Positions 16,272 through 23,793 of a DNA stretch of 64,000 bases are shown piece after piece; the stretch's first letter is position 1, and each line of letters starts with the position of its first letter. The notes under the pieces are model-generated. The model searched no databases. It had not been told where the DNA came from and saw nothing but the letters and a program-made list of their open reading frames with translations. The translations under genes were made by a program, and so were the position numbers. The stretch is taken from positions 58,559 through 122,558 of the forward strand of contig CAZEFW010000006.1 of the NCBI GenBank assembly GCA_964511535.1, in the 5' to 3' direction. Origin of the DNA: CAZCFB01 sp964511535. Its GTDB lineage: Bacteria > Myxococcota_A > Polyangia > GCA-2747355 > CAZCFB01.

Positions 16272-17279
16272 CTACTGGCAGATGTCCACCTTGGGCGGCA
16301 CGCCGTACTTGGCCCCCACGTCATGGGCGCAGCGCAGGCCTGGCTTGCAGTCGGCGTCGGTGTCGCAGTCGCCCTGGCCGGCGCCGCACCTGCACCCGGG
16401 CAGGCAGTAGGTCCAGCCGAAGGGGATGTCCTTGTGGCAGCCCTTGCCGGCGCCGCCGTTGCCGCCCGGCGCAGGAGCGGGCGCGGGCTTTCCCTCGCAC
16501 ACATCCACCGTGGGGCCGGCCCCGTACTTGGCCCCCACGTTGTGGCTGCAGCGCAGGCCGGCCTTGCAGTCGGCGTCGGTGTCGCAGTCTCCCTGGCCCG
16601 CGCCGCACCGGCAGGACGGGCTGCACCACTCCCAGCCGAACTTGACGCCCTTGTGGCAGCCGCTCCCTGAGCCGCCGGGCCCGGGGGAAGGGGCGGGCGG
16701 GGGAGGGGACGGAGGCTGGGCGCCGCCCTTGCACGGGCCGGTGGGGGTGCTCTTTGCCACCTGGCGCACCTGGATCTTGTAGCAGTCCGACCACCCCGCG
16801 GAGTGGGTGCCGTACAGGTGCTTGGACACCAGCGGCGAGGCGTCGATGATGTAGCCCGTGCCGCCGCACCTGGCCTTGGCCTTGCCCTCCACCCAGCCGG
16901 CCGGGCCGTTGTCCACCACCTTGACCACCACGCACTTGCCGTTGGCGCGCAGCTCCAGGCGCGACCCGCAGCCGAAGCTCCAGGCGCCCGTGGCGTAGTA
17001 CCACTGCCCGTCCGTCTTGCGCCCGCCGCAGGCCACCGGGCCGTTGAACGCGGACTTGTCAGACGGGCCCCCGTAGGAGGTCAGGTAGTAGGACCAGGGC
17101 GAGGGCCCGGGCGGGGGGCCATGCTTGAAGAAGGGGCTGACGCTCTCGTCGTCGTCGTCCCAGGGGGTGACGTCCTCCGGGCCGATCTCGGCCAGGCAGC
17201 CCAGGGCCAGGGACGCGGCCAGCAGCGGGGCGGCCAGGGTGACGAGTCGGGATGGGTTGTGGCGGAGCAGGCGGCGCAT
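16272..17279 (-). CDS. Double-psi-barrel (RlpA/expansin-like) lipoprotein with two Cys-rich repeats
   Basis: A 335-residue lipoprotein (lipobox LALGC). Residues about 60-165 look like a double-psi beta-barrel: GKCVVVKVVDNGP followed by YIIDASPLVSKHL, the DNGP and (I/L)D-x-S pattern seen in RlpA, barwin and expansins. After a Pro-rich linker come two tandem Cys-rich modules of about 58 residues (GCHKxxxFGWxxC...CRCGAGQGDCDTDADC) that are about 80 percent alike. Binding of peptidoglycan or polysaccharide is likely by family, but the catalytic Asp of lytic RlpA enzymes was not placed. Single gene, ATG 17279. Confidence 0.75.
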   Translation of the reverse strand: MRRLLRHNPSRLVTLAAPLLAASLALGCLAEIGPEDVTPWDDDDESVSPFFKHGPPPGPSPWSYYLTSYGGPSDKSAFNGPVACGGRKTDGQWYYATGAWSFGCGSRLELRANGKCVVVKVVDNGPAGWVEGKAKARCGGTGYIIDASPLVSKHLYGTHSAGWSDCYKIQVRQVAKSTPTGPCKGGAQPPSPPPPAPSPGPGGSGSGCHKGVKFGWEWCSPSCRCGAGQGDCDTDADCKAGLRCSHNVGAKYGAGPTVDVCEGKPAPAPAPGGNGGAGKGCHKDIPFGWTYCLPGCRCGAGQGDCDTDADCKPGLRCAHDVGAKYGVPPKVDICQ

Positions 17280-17411
17280 GTCCGTTTCTTTTGCAGGGGG
17301 CGGGCCAAGCCGTGAGCTGTGGAGCAGGCGGCGATAAAAGCCAAAGATCTTCGGCCGGGCGGACCCGCGGTGCGGGACGGGCGCTCCAAGGGTGAGGGGT
17401 CCACCCCCCGG

Positions 17412-17435
17412 GGGTGCAACCGGCGGGTTGCACCC
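17412..17435 (-). terminator. Strong 10-bp hairpin downstream of an FG-GAP gene
   Basis: GGGTGCAACC at 17412-17421 and its exact reverse complement at 17426-17435 enclose a 4-base loop, 19 bases after the stop codon of the minus-strand gene ending at 17455. The stem is perfect and GC-rich; no U tract follows. Best read as a terminator, less likely an operator for the gene starting at 17279. Confidence 0.5.
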
Positions 17436-17454
17436 GGCGGGCGCCAGGGCGCGG

Positions 17455-19545
17455 CTACTTGATGCCGCCCGAACAGGACGCCTTGGGCAGGTGGAGCAGG
17501 TTGTTGTCCTCCTCGCACTCCACCTCCGCGCCAGCCTTGCCGTCGTCGTCGGCCCGGAACCAGAGGTCGACCGAGCCCTTGGGAGGGTTCTTGTAGGTGC
17601 AAGTCACGGCCTCGCACGCGCCCACGGCCAGCGGCTTTTTGCTCGCCGTCGTGCACACGGCCGTCCCCCCGGCCCGGGGGTCCCCATTGTAGAAGGTACC
17701 CTTGACCGGGCCCGCGCTGGGCGCCGCGCCCCGGTTGCAGATGGCCGCCTTGAGCACCCAGCTGGTGACGCAGTCGGAGCCGGGCTCGATGCCCACCTCC
17801 TTCTTGCCCGTCAGGTCAGCCCCCTTCACCTCGGTCTTGAGCATGCCCTGCACGTTCTGCCGGTAGTTGTTCCAGCTCTTCCAGTTGTCTTTCTCCACCG
17901 GGGGGATGGTGCCGTCGTCGTTGACGTTGGTGATGTGGTAGGTGTGCTGGTTCCAGATGCCGCGGGACGGCATCCAGCGGTTCTTCGGGTCCTGGAACAC
18001 CAAGATCCCCTGGGTGGCGCCGCCGTGCTTGAGGCCCAGCTCGGCCTCCTTGGCGCAGTTGTTGTAGTTGTCCGACGCCACCACGATGTCGGCGTGCCCG
18101 TCGTTGTTCACGTCCGCCACCACCGGCAGCTCCATCTTGGTGCCCGAGGTCACGGTGGTGGCGAACCGGATCTTGCCGGTGGAGCCGTCGTAGACCCGCA
18201 ACCAGCACTCGTCCCGGTACACCACCTCGGCCTTGCCGTCGCCGTTGAAGTCGAACACCGACGAGCCCGTGCAGCCCGAGGACTTGTCCTGGGTCACCTT
18301 GAGCCAGCGCACCCCGGCGCTGTGGCAGAACTTGGGCAGCGGCTTGACCGCGCACTCCGGGTCGAACACCGCGTAGCCCACGTAGCCGGCGGCGGCCATC
18401 TCCGGCTTGCCGTCGCCGTCGAAGTCAGCCACCGTGGGCGGCCCGCCGTTCTCCTTGCCGAAGTTGTACGGGCCGAACACGGTCTTGCCGGTCACCGGGT
18501 GCAGCGCACGGATGGTGCCCACCTTGCTGCTGTGGGAGGTGACCAGCACCACCTCCGGCTCGGGCGTGGACGGATCGATCTGGGCGATGGCCACGTGACC
18601 CCCCGACACGCTCTTCATGGCCTGGGGCGTCTTGTCCTTGCCGGTCAGCCCGTCGAGGATCCGGTTGCCGGCCACGATGTCGGGCTTGCCGTCCAGGTCC
18701 ACGTCCGCCACAGCGCTGAACACGCCGCGGTAGCCGCCGTGCACGGTGACGTTGAACAGCTCCGTGAGGGTGCCAGTCCCCGGGCGCAGCACCTGCCCGC
18801 CGTAGATGATCTCCGCCGGTCCCTGGCCGTCGAGGTTGGCGATGGCCGGGCCGCCCGAGGTCTCGGAGTACTTGCGCTTGGCCGGGTTCTTGGCGGTGGC
18901 GATGACCTTGCCGGACGCGTCGTGCACCACCACCCGGTCCTTCTTGTCCACCACCACGATCTCGGGCTTCTTGTCGCCGTCCAGGTCGCCGATGGCCGGG
19001 TTGGCGCCCACGTAGTAGTTGCCCTTGACGCTGAACAGCTCGGCGCAGGTGTCGCCGCGAATGGCGGTGAGCTTGCCGCTCCAGCTGACGAAGATGATCT
19101 CCGGCTTCTTGTCGCCGTCCAGGTCGGCCACCATGGGCGACATGCGCACCCCCTCCTTGGTCCAGGAGCAGCGCAGCTTGGGCGCCTGCAGCGCCTCGGG
19201 AGTGAAGCCGGTGTTCTTGCAGGTCGGGTCGCTCTGCTTGGTGGATGGTCCGAATGGCACGCATCGCCCGCCGTGGCAGAAGCTGTCGTTCTGGCACTTG
19301 CCCGCGGCCGAGCAGGGCCCTCGATCCGGCACGCACTTGCCCTGGTAGCAGGCCTGCCCCGCGGGGCAGGGGCAGGCGCCCGTGGCCCCGCCATCGCCGC
19401 CCGGCGCGCCGGCCTCGCCGCCCGCGCCCGCCTCACCAGCCGTGAAGCCTCCATCTCCGGACAGGGTGTCCAGCCCGCCCGAGCAGGCGGTCAGCAGGGC
19501 GGCCGATGCGAGGGCCAGCAGCAGGGACTGGAGGGTCTTGTTCAA
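17455..19545 (-). CDS. FG-GAP repeat lipoprotein with CARDB domain (TTG start)
   Basis: A 696-residue lipoprotein (lipobox LLTAC) paralogous to the protein at 10638-12719: linker, Cys-rich block (residues 60-100), about seven FG-GAP blades at 130-500 with DLDGDKKPEI-type loops, the WNQHTYHITNV block near 530, and a CARDB-like end (CVTSWVLKAAICNRGAAPS...ECEEDNNLLHL). The only start that gives a signal peptide is TTG at 19545, which overlaps the upstream stop codon as TTGA; translation would be coupled to the preceding lipoprotein gene. Open sequence upstream of that is a shadow of the preceding gene. Surface adhesin or scaffold by inference. Confidence 0.78.
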   Translation of the reverse strand: MNKTLQSLLLALASAALLTACSGGLDTLSGDGGFTAGEAGAGGEAGAPGGDGGATGACPCPAGQACYQGKCVPDRGPCSAAGKCQNDSFCHGGRCVPFGPSTKQSDPTCKNTGFTPEALQAPKLRCSWTKEGVRMSPMVADLDGDKKPEIIFVSWSGKLTAIRGDTCAELFSVKGNYYVGANPAIGDLDGDKKPEIVVVDKKDRVVVHDASGKVIATAKNPAKRKYSETSGGPAIANLDGQGPAEIIYGGQVLRPGTGTLTELFNVTVHGGYRGVFSAVADVDLDGKPDIVAGNRILDGLTGKDKTPQAMKSVSGGHVAIAQIDPSTPEPEVVLVTSHSSKVGTIRALHPVTGKTVFGPYNFGKENGGPPTVADFDGDGKPEMAAAGYVGYAVFDPECAVKPLPKFCHSAGVRWLKVTQDKSSGCTGSSVFDFNGDGKAEVVYRDECWLRVYDGSTGKIRFATTVTSGTKMELPVVADVNNDGHADIVVASDNYNNCAKEAELGLKHGGATQGILVFQDPKNRWMPSRGIWNQHTYHITNVNDDGTIPPVEKDNWKSWNNYRQNVQGMLKTEVKGADLTGKKEVGIEPGSDCVTSWVLKAAICNRGAAPSAGPVKGTFYNGDPRAGGTAVCTTASKKPLAVGACEAVTCTYKNPPKGSVDLWFRADDDGKAGAEVECEEDNNLLHLPKASCSGGIK

Positions 19546-20210
19546 TTGGGCTGGGTGCAGAAGGTGCAGCTGCTCTTGCTGTCCTGGACGCAGATGCCGC
19601 CCTTGCCGCACAGCTTGCCCTTGTTGGAGCAGGTGGGCAGGCAGACCGGCGCGTTCTTGCCGATGATGCCGCACACATGGTTGGTGACGCACGGCTTGCC
19701 CGTGCATGCCTGCCCGGGCCCTGCGGCGGGGATGCAGACGAAGATGGTGGGCGCGCCCTGGATCCCCACGCAGCCCTGACCCGACGCGCAGACCGACTTG
19801 ACCTTGCAGGCGCCGGTGGGGGCGGCGCACTGAGCGCGGCAGACATTGTTGATGCACACCAGGCCTGACTTGCACGGGCACGGACCGCCCGCGCCGGCGG
19901 TGGCGAAGCCCTTGTCCGGCTTCGTGAGGTCGGGCGCGAGCTGGTCAGGCTGCAGGGCGTCCGGGCTCAGGGCATCCGCGGACAGGGCCGCGTCGGCCGG
20001 CGCGCCGCTGTCCCCCACGACCTTGCCGCCGCCCTCGCCGCTGGTGAGATCCGCCATGCTCGCGGCGCCGAGGTCGGGTTCGGGAGCCCCGGCATCCACG
20101 CTGTCGCCGCCCGCGCCCGCGGTAAAGTCCAGCGCGCCCGCGCAGCCGGCCAGAGCCAGCGCCAGGGGGAGGGTCAGCGCGAGGGTGAGGGTATGTCTGC
20201 CCGGCCGCAT
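19542..20210 (-). CDS. Cys-rich lipoprotein (paralogue of the one at 52534)
   Basis: A 222-residue lipoprotein (lipobox ALAGC) with a long Asp/Ala/Pro/Leu linker containing DALSPDALQPDQLAPDL. The C-terminal 100 residues hold about 16 Cys in the order CPCKSGLVCINNVC, CKVKSVCASGQGCVGIQG, CVTNHVCGIIG, CLPTCSNKGKLCGKGGIC. The same order occurs in the lipoprotein at 52534-53229 (CPCGAGMLCVKNVC...), so these are diverged paralogues. No known domain. Co-transcribed with the FG-GAP gene it overlaps, suggesting the two act together at the surface. Confidence 0.7.
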   Translation of the reverse strand: MRPGRHTLTLALTLPLALALAGCAGALDFTAGAGGDSVDAGAPEPDLGAASMADLTSGEGGGKVVGDSGAPADAALSADALSPDALQPDQLAPDLTKPDKGFATAGAGGPCPCKSGLVCINNVCRAQCAAPTGACKVKSVCASGQGCVGIQGAPTIFVCIPAAGPGQACTGKPCVTNHVCGIIGKNAPVCLPTCSNKGKLCGKGGICVQDSKSSCTFCTQPN

Positions 20211-20371
20211 CCCACCCGGTAATTACAACCGGCGTGCCACAATCAGGGCGGGATGGGGCTCACGTGATTTCGCCAGGTTGGGCGGCTCGCGGGCCGCCAG
20301 GGGTGGGGGCGCAGGCCCCAGGTGGCGGCCGGCGGCGGGGACTTTTGTTCCCCCTGATGCCCGGGCTCAGC

Positions 20372-21016
20372 TCACGGGTTGCGGATCTGGAAGTTCAGCT
20401 TGCGGGTGATGGTCTGGCCAGCCTTGGCGGCGAAGGGGGCGGTGGTGTAGAACACCGGGTCGCCGCTGTCCGGCCCGGGGCTGGTGATGTTGACGTTGTC
20501 GTCGTCGTCGATGAAGCCCGCGAGCCACAGCTTGGGGCCCACCGGCAAACCGGTGACCGTGAACTTGACCCCCTTCTTGGTGTTCTTGATCTGCTTCTCG
20601 GCGATGGCCTTGCCCGGGTTGAGCGGGTTGAACTGCTTGTCGTAAACCGCCAGATAAAAATCCCCTCCGCAGTCCTTCTTCGGGTCGGACGCCTTGCACC
20701 CCACCAGCAGCCCGAAGGTGGTCTCGGCCATCAAGGTCCAGCTGCCGGCCGCGGCGCCGTCCTTTTTGGTGGCCGTGCCGGTGTCCGGCGTGGCGGCCTT
20801 CTGATCCGGCGCCTGCGCCTTGTCGGCCACGGCGCCCTTGTCGTCGGTGGCCGCGCCCTTGTCGTTGGTGGCCGCGCCCTTGTCCTGGTTGGCCGCGCCC
20901 TTGTCGGCGGTGGCCACGCCCTTGTCAGCGGTGGCGGTCACGTCATCGTCGCTGCAGCCGCCCGCGATGCCGCCGAGCGTCAGCGCCGCCATCATGATCC
21001 CCGTGATCAGCCTCAT
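20372..21016 (-). CDS. Lipoprotein with tandem ADKGAA-type repeats
   Basis: A 214-residue lipoprotein (lipobox GIAGGC). Right after the lipid Cys the linker repeats a six-residue unit (ATADKG, AANQDKG, AATNDKG, AATDDKG) encoded by 18-bp DNA repeats around 20820-20940. The folded part (residues 95-214) is a small beta-sandwich: TFGLLVGCKASDP, DFYLAVYDKQ, VKFTVTGLPVGPKLWLAGFIDDDDNVN, QTITRKLNFQIRNP. The pattern GLPVGPKLWLAGFID-DNN resembles transthyretin-like single-domain modules found in other lipoproteins. No enzyme motif. ATG 21016. Confidence 0.65.
   Translation of the reverse strand: MRLITGIMMAALTLGGIAGGCSDDDVTATADKGVATADKGAANQDKGAATNDKGAATDDKGAVADKAQAPDQKAATPDTGTATKKDGAAAGSWTLMAETTFGLLVGCKASDPKKDCGGDFYLAVYDKQFNPLNPGKAIAEKQIKNTKKGVKFTVTGLPVGPKLWLAGFIDDDDNVNITSPGPDSGDPVFYTTAPFAAKAGQTITRKLNFQIRNP
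20820..20940 (-). repeat. Tandem 18-21 bp repeats encoding the ADKGAA linker
   Basis: Variants of GCCGCGCCCTTGTCG recur about six times, giving the Ala-Asp-Lys-Gly-Ala units of the lipoprotein linker. Copy number is likely to vary between strains through slippage. Confidence 0.7.
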
Positions 21017-21099
21017 CCCGTCACCTCTCCGTCGGTTGGTTTCATCCGGGATATCACATTACCGGTCGGTCCAGAACATTTGCCCCGGGTCGGTGTCTC

Positions 21100-22143
21100 A
21101 TGCTCTTGATGCGCGCCCTTGTCCTGTCTTCGTTGTTGCTCGGCCTGCTGGTCTCCTTGCTGGCGCTCGCCCTGCCATCGCCCGAGGCCCCGGAGGAGGA
21201 GCCGGCGGCCTCGGCCCCCACCCCGGCCCCTCGAGCCCCGGCCTCCCTGGCGCGCAGGGCCCACCGGGATCATGAGCTGTGGCGCATCGTGCGGGGGGAG
21301 GTGCGCCATGCGCCGATGAAGGCCACGCGGCCGGCGACCATCCAGGGGGAGGTGCTGGACTCGGCCGGCGTGCCGCTGGCCAACGCGAGGGTGCAGATCC
21401 GGTCCAGCGGCGCGAATCATGACCGCGAGACTCACACCAGCGAGGACGGCGACTTCACCTTCGAAGCGGTCGAGCCTGGCGTGGTCCACCTTTACACCGA
21501 GTCCACCTTCGAGGACGCCTCGGCCCGCGAGCGGCTGGTGTTGCTCCCCGGGCAGGTGGGCCATGTGCGGCTGGTGACGGACTTGCAGGATCAGCACCAG
21601 GTGGAGGGGGATGTGCTCGACTCGGCAGGTCGCGCCCTGGCGCAGGTCTGGATCGGCGTGCTCGACCCAGAAGCTGGCCCGGCCCGGCCCGGGGCGGTCC
21701 TGCTGGGCGGCCACGACACCACCTTCATCGGCGGCAGCTTCCGCATCAGGCTGCCGGCCCCTGGCCGCTACAGGGCGCAGCTCAGGGTGCGCCAGCAGTC
21801 AGGGCGGCTGCTGGCCGAGGTGCCGCTGGAGGTTCGCCGCGGGAGCAGCCGGCACCTGATCAGGCTCACCGAAAAGGGGGTCTCTTGCTCCTTGCGTGAC
21901 CGGCGCGGTCGGCTGGTCCCGTTCAGCAACTATTCCCTCAGCTGGCACCTGCCCGGCGGCGGCGCGGGCGGAATAGGCGTGGGCGGCTTCTCATCGGGCG
22001 CCTACGAGCGCTTCACCTTCCCCTGGCCCGGGCCGGGGTACCGCCTGTCGGTGCGGCTCTCCGGGGAGGCGGGCCGGGAGGTGGAGGGGACCCTGGAGCT
22101 GGACGGGCCGGGCCGCCCCTGCCGGGTGGTGGAGGTGCGGTGA
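21100..22143 (+). CDS. Carboxypeptidase-regulatory-like beta-sandwich protein
   Basis: A 347-residue protein with one N-terminal membrane/signal helix (residues 4-25), a Pro/Ala/Glu linker, and two carboxypeptidase D regulatory-like domains: IQGEVLDSAGVPLANARVQI...GDFTFEAVEPGVVHLY and VEGDVLDSAGRALAQVWIGV...GSFRIRLPAPGRYRAQL. A third beta-rich part follows (VSCSLRDRRGRLVPFSNYSL). These transthyretin-like folds usually aid binding and are not catalytic by themselves. No lipobox; so it is probably anchored by the helix or secreted. Divergent from the lipoprotein gene starting at 21016, sharing an 83-base promoter region. ATG 21109 is an alternative start. Confidence 0.65.
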   Translation: MLLMRALVLSSLLLGLLVSLLALALPSPEAPEEEPAASAPTPAPRAPASLARRAHRDHELWRIVRGEVRHAPMKATRPATIQGEVLDSAGVPLANARVQIRSSGANHDRETHTSEDGDFTFEAVEPGVVHLYTESTFEDASARERLVLLPGQVGHVRLVTDLQDQHQVEGDVLDSAGRALAQVWIGVLDPEAGPARPGAVLLGGHDTTFIGGSFRIRLPAPGRYRAQLRVRQQSGRLLAEVPLEVRRGSSRHLIRLTEKGVSCSLRDRRGRLVPFSNYSLSWHLPGGGAGGIGVGGFSSGAYERFTFPWPGPGYRLSVRLSGEAGREVEGTLELDGPGRPCRVVEVR

Positions 22144-22156
22144 GCGCGGCCACCCC

Positions 22157-23185
22157 TCAGAAGTGGACGCCGGCGGTGATCAGGGTGGCGGCCGAGATGA
22201 AGAACGTCTCGTGGGAGACCTCCCCCGGGTCGGCGCTGCCGGCCGCGCGGGACAGGTCGAGGGCGCCGAAGCTCGTGAGCACCCGCGCCTGCTGGTCCAC
22301 GCCGAGGCTGAGGTGGTGCGTGCCGCCGCCCAGGGGCAAAGGCAGCCGAAGCCGGGGGTGCAGCCGCACGGCGATGCTCGCGCCGTAGGTGGTGCCGGAC
22401 CAGGTGTGGCCCAGCAGCCGGTCCTGGCGCTCCTCCGCGGCCACCACCAGCCCGATGGCGGCCTGGCCGTCCACGGTCACCGGGCCCATGTTCAGGCGCA
22501 AGCCCACCCCGAGGCTCGGCGTCATCAGCTGCACCTCGTAGCTGTCAGTCACCACGCCCGGCGCCAGCACCAGCGATGCGCGCTCCAGGCGGTCGCCCAG
22601 GGACCAGCCCACCGCCCCCGACCCCTCGTGGTGCTGCCACTCGTGCAGATAGGACAGCGTGAGGTAGAGGAAGTCGTTGGGCCCATCTTCCATGTCAGCC
22701 ACCCGCAGGAGCGCGCTCGCGCCGCCAGCCAGCACCCGGGCCGTGTCCCCCGCGCTGCGCCGGTGCAGGACGGTCTGCGAGATGGACAGCGGGTAGGAAG
22801 AGACGGAGGCCTCCACCTCCAGGCTGCCCGCTGGATCCGCCGCGCTGGTGAGCAGCTCGAGGGAGACCTCCAGCACGGTGCGCGGGCCGCGGCCGGCGGT
22901 GAGCGTCCCCCTGGCGCCGGCCATCAGGATGTCCTGGGACAGGGTGGTGGTGCGCTGCGCCTGGAGCTCTCCGCCCAGGCCTGCCACTTGCCGCTGCTGG
23001 CTCAGGTCGAAGCGGCCGTAGCCGTAGCGCAGCCCGAAGAGCGCCTCCACGCGAATGTCGGTGAGCGCCAGGGCAGGGGGCGTCGGCCCGGGCGTCGGCG
23101 CCGCCCCGGCCAGGCCGACTTGCGCCAGCAGCGCCGCCGCGATAACAGCGCCCGCGCCCTGGCGCCTGCGGCCGCCCGGGCTCAC
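22157..23185 (-). CDS. Probable outer-membrane beta-barrel protein
   Basis: A 342-residue protein with a hydrophobic N-terminal signal (AVIAAALLAQVGLAGAA) and then alternating beta strands (ALFGLRYGYGRFDLS, TVLEVSLELL, FLYLTLSYLHEWQ, TYGASIAVRLHPRL) ending in a C-terminal Phe (TLITAGVHF), the typical Bam recognition end. About 12 strands are plausible; omptin-like activity cannot be shown. Start is GTG 23185, overlapping the previous stop as GTGA. Third gene of the operon headed by the MYXO-CTERM protein, hinting at a surface export or display role. Confidence 0.65.
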   Translation of the reverse strand: MSPGGRRRQGAGAVIAAALLAQVGLAGAAPTPGPTPPALALTDIRVEALFGLRYGYGRFDLSQQRQVAGLGGELQAQRTTTLSQDILMAGARGTLTAGRGPRTVLEVSLELLTSAADPAGSLEVEASVSSYPLSISQTVLHRRSAGDTARVLAGGASALLRVADMEDGPNDFLYLTLSYLHEWQHHEGSGAVGWSLGDRLERASLVLAPGVVTDSYEVQLMTPSLGVGLRLNMGPVTVDGQAAIGLVVAAEERQDRLLGHTWSGTTYGASIAVRLHPRLRLPLPLGGGTHHLSLGVDQQARVLTSFGALDLSRAAGSADPGEVSHETFFISAATLITAGVHF

Positions 23186-23793
23186 GGGCCCTGGTCCTGC
23201 GGGCCAGCCGCGGGCTGAAATACCAGGCAGCGGGACACGGCGCAGATCCAGAGCCCCACGCCCGCGTCTCCCAGCACCACGGACGCGTCCTTGCCGGCGC
23301 TGGTGGTGCCGAGGACCGGATCGAAGATGCCGCGCAGCAGGTCGAGCCGGTACTCGGTCAGCACCACCGCCCTGCCAGGGCAGGTGGCCAGGAGCAGGGG
23401 GCGGCTGAACACGCCAGCCGCGCCCAGGTCCAGGCGAGGCAGGTTCAGGCGCAGGGGCTCGAGCACATGGAGGGTGGAGGGCGTGTGGGTGGCGTTGGGG
23501 GGCACAGCGCAGGCCAGCGGCCAGAGATCGCGGTCCACCGCGCTCAGCCCGCCCGTCGCCCTGGAACCTGCCGGCCCCACGAATGACGCTGTGCCGGCGG
23601 CGCGGTCCACGGTGAGCACCACGTCGGCGGCCACGGAGGCCTCGCCGCCGTCGGGGGGAGGCCCCAGGGTGGGGCCGAGCAGGTAGCGCCCGCTTCGAAT
23701 ATTGACGGGCACCCGCGGGCCCTCGGCGTCGCTGCACGGGTTGCAGGACAGGGCCGCGGCGAACAGCAGGCCAGCGGCGCGGGCCGGGATCAC
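23182..23793 (-). CDS. Hypothetical exported protein
   Basis: A 203-residue protein with a short hydrophobic N-terminus (AAGLLFAAALSC) that could be a signal peptide with a weak lipobox (AALSC). The rest is beta-rich (VNIRSGRYLLGP, ADVVLTVDRAAGTASFVG, RAVVLTEYRLDLLRG, ASVVLGDAGVGLWICAVSR) with a few Cys. No family recognised. GTG start at 23793 overlaps the stop of the MYXO-CTERM gene as GTGA, and its own stop overlaps the next start in the same way, so all three are translationally coupled. Confidence 0.65.
   Translation of the reverse strand: MIPARAAGLLFAAALSCNPCSDAEGPRVPVNIRSGRYLLGPTLGPPPDGGEASVAADVVLTVDRAAGTASFVGPAGSRATGGLSAVDRDLWPLACAVPPNATHTPSTLHVLEPLRLNLPRLDLGAAGVFSRPLLLATCPGRAVVLTEYRLDLLRGIFDPVLGTTSAGKDASVVLGDAGVGLWICAVSRCLVFQPAAGPQDQGP

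Noticed and set aside
17392..19779. 795-codon plus-strand frame antisense to the FG-GAP lipoprotein
   Set aside because: Repeats such as DLDGD on the sense strand account for its periodic VAVEV text.
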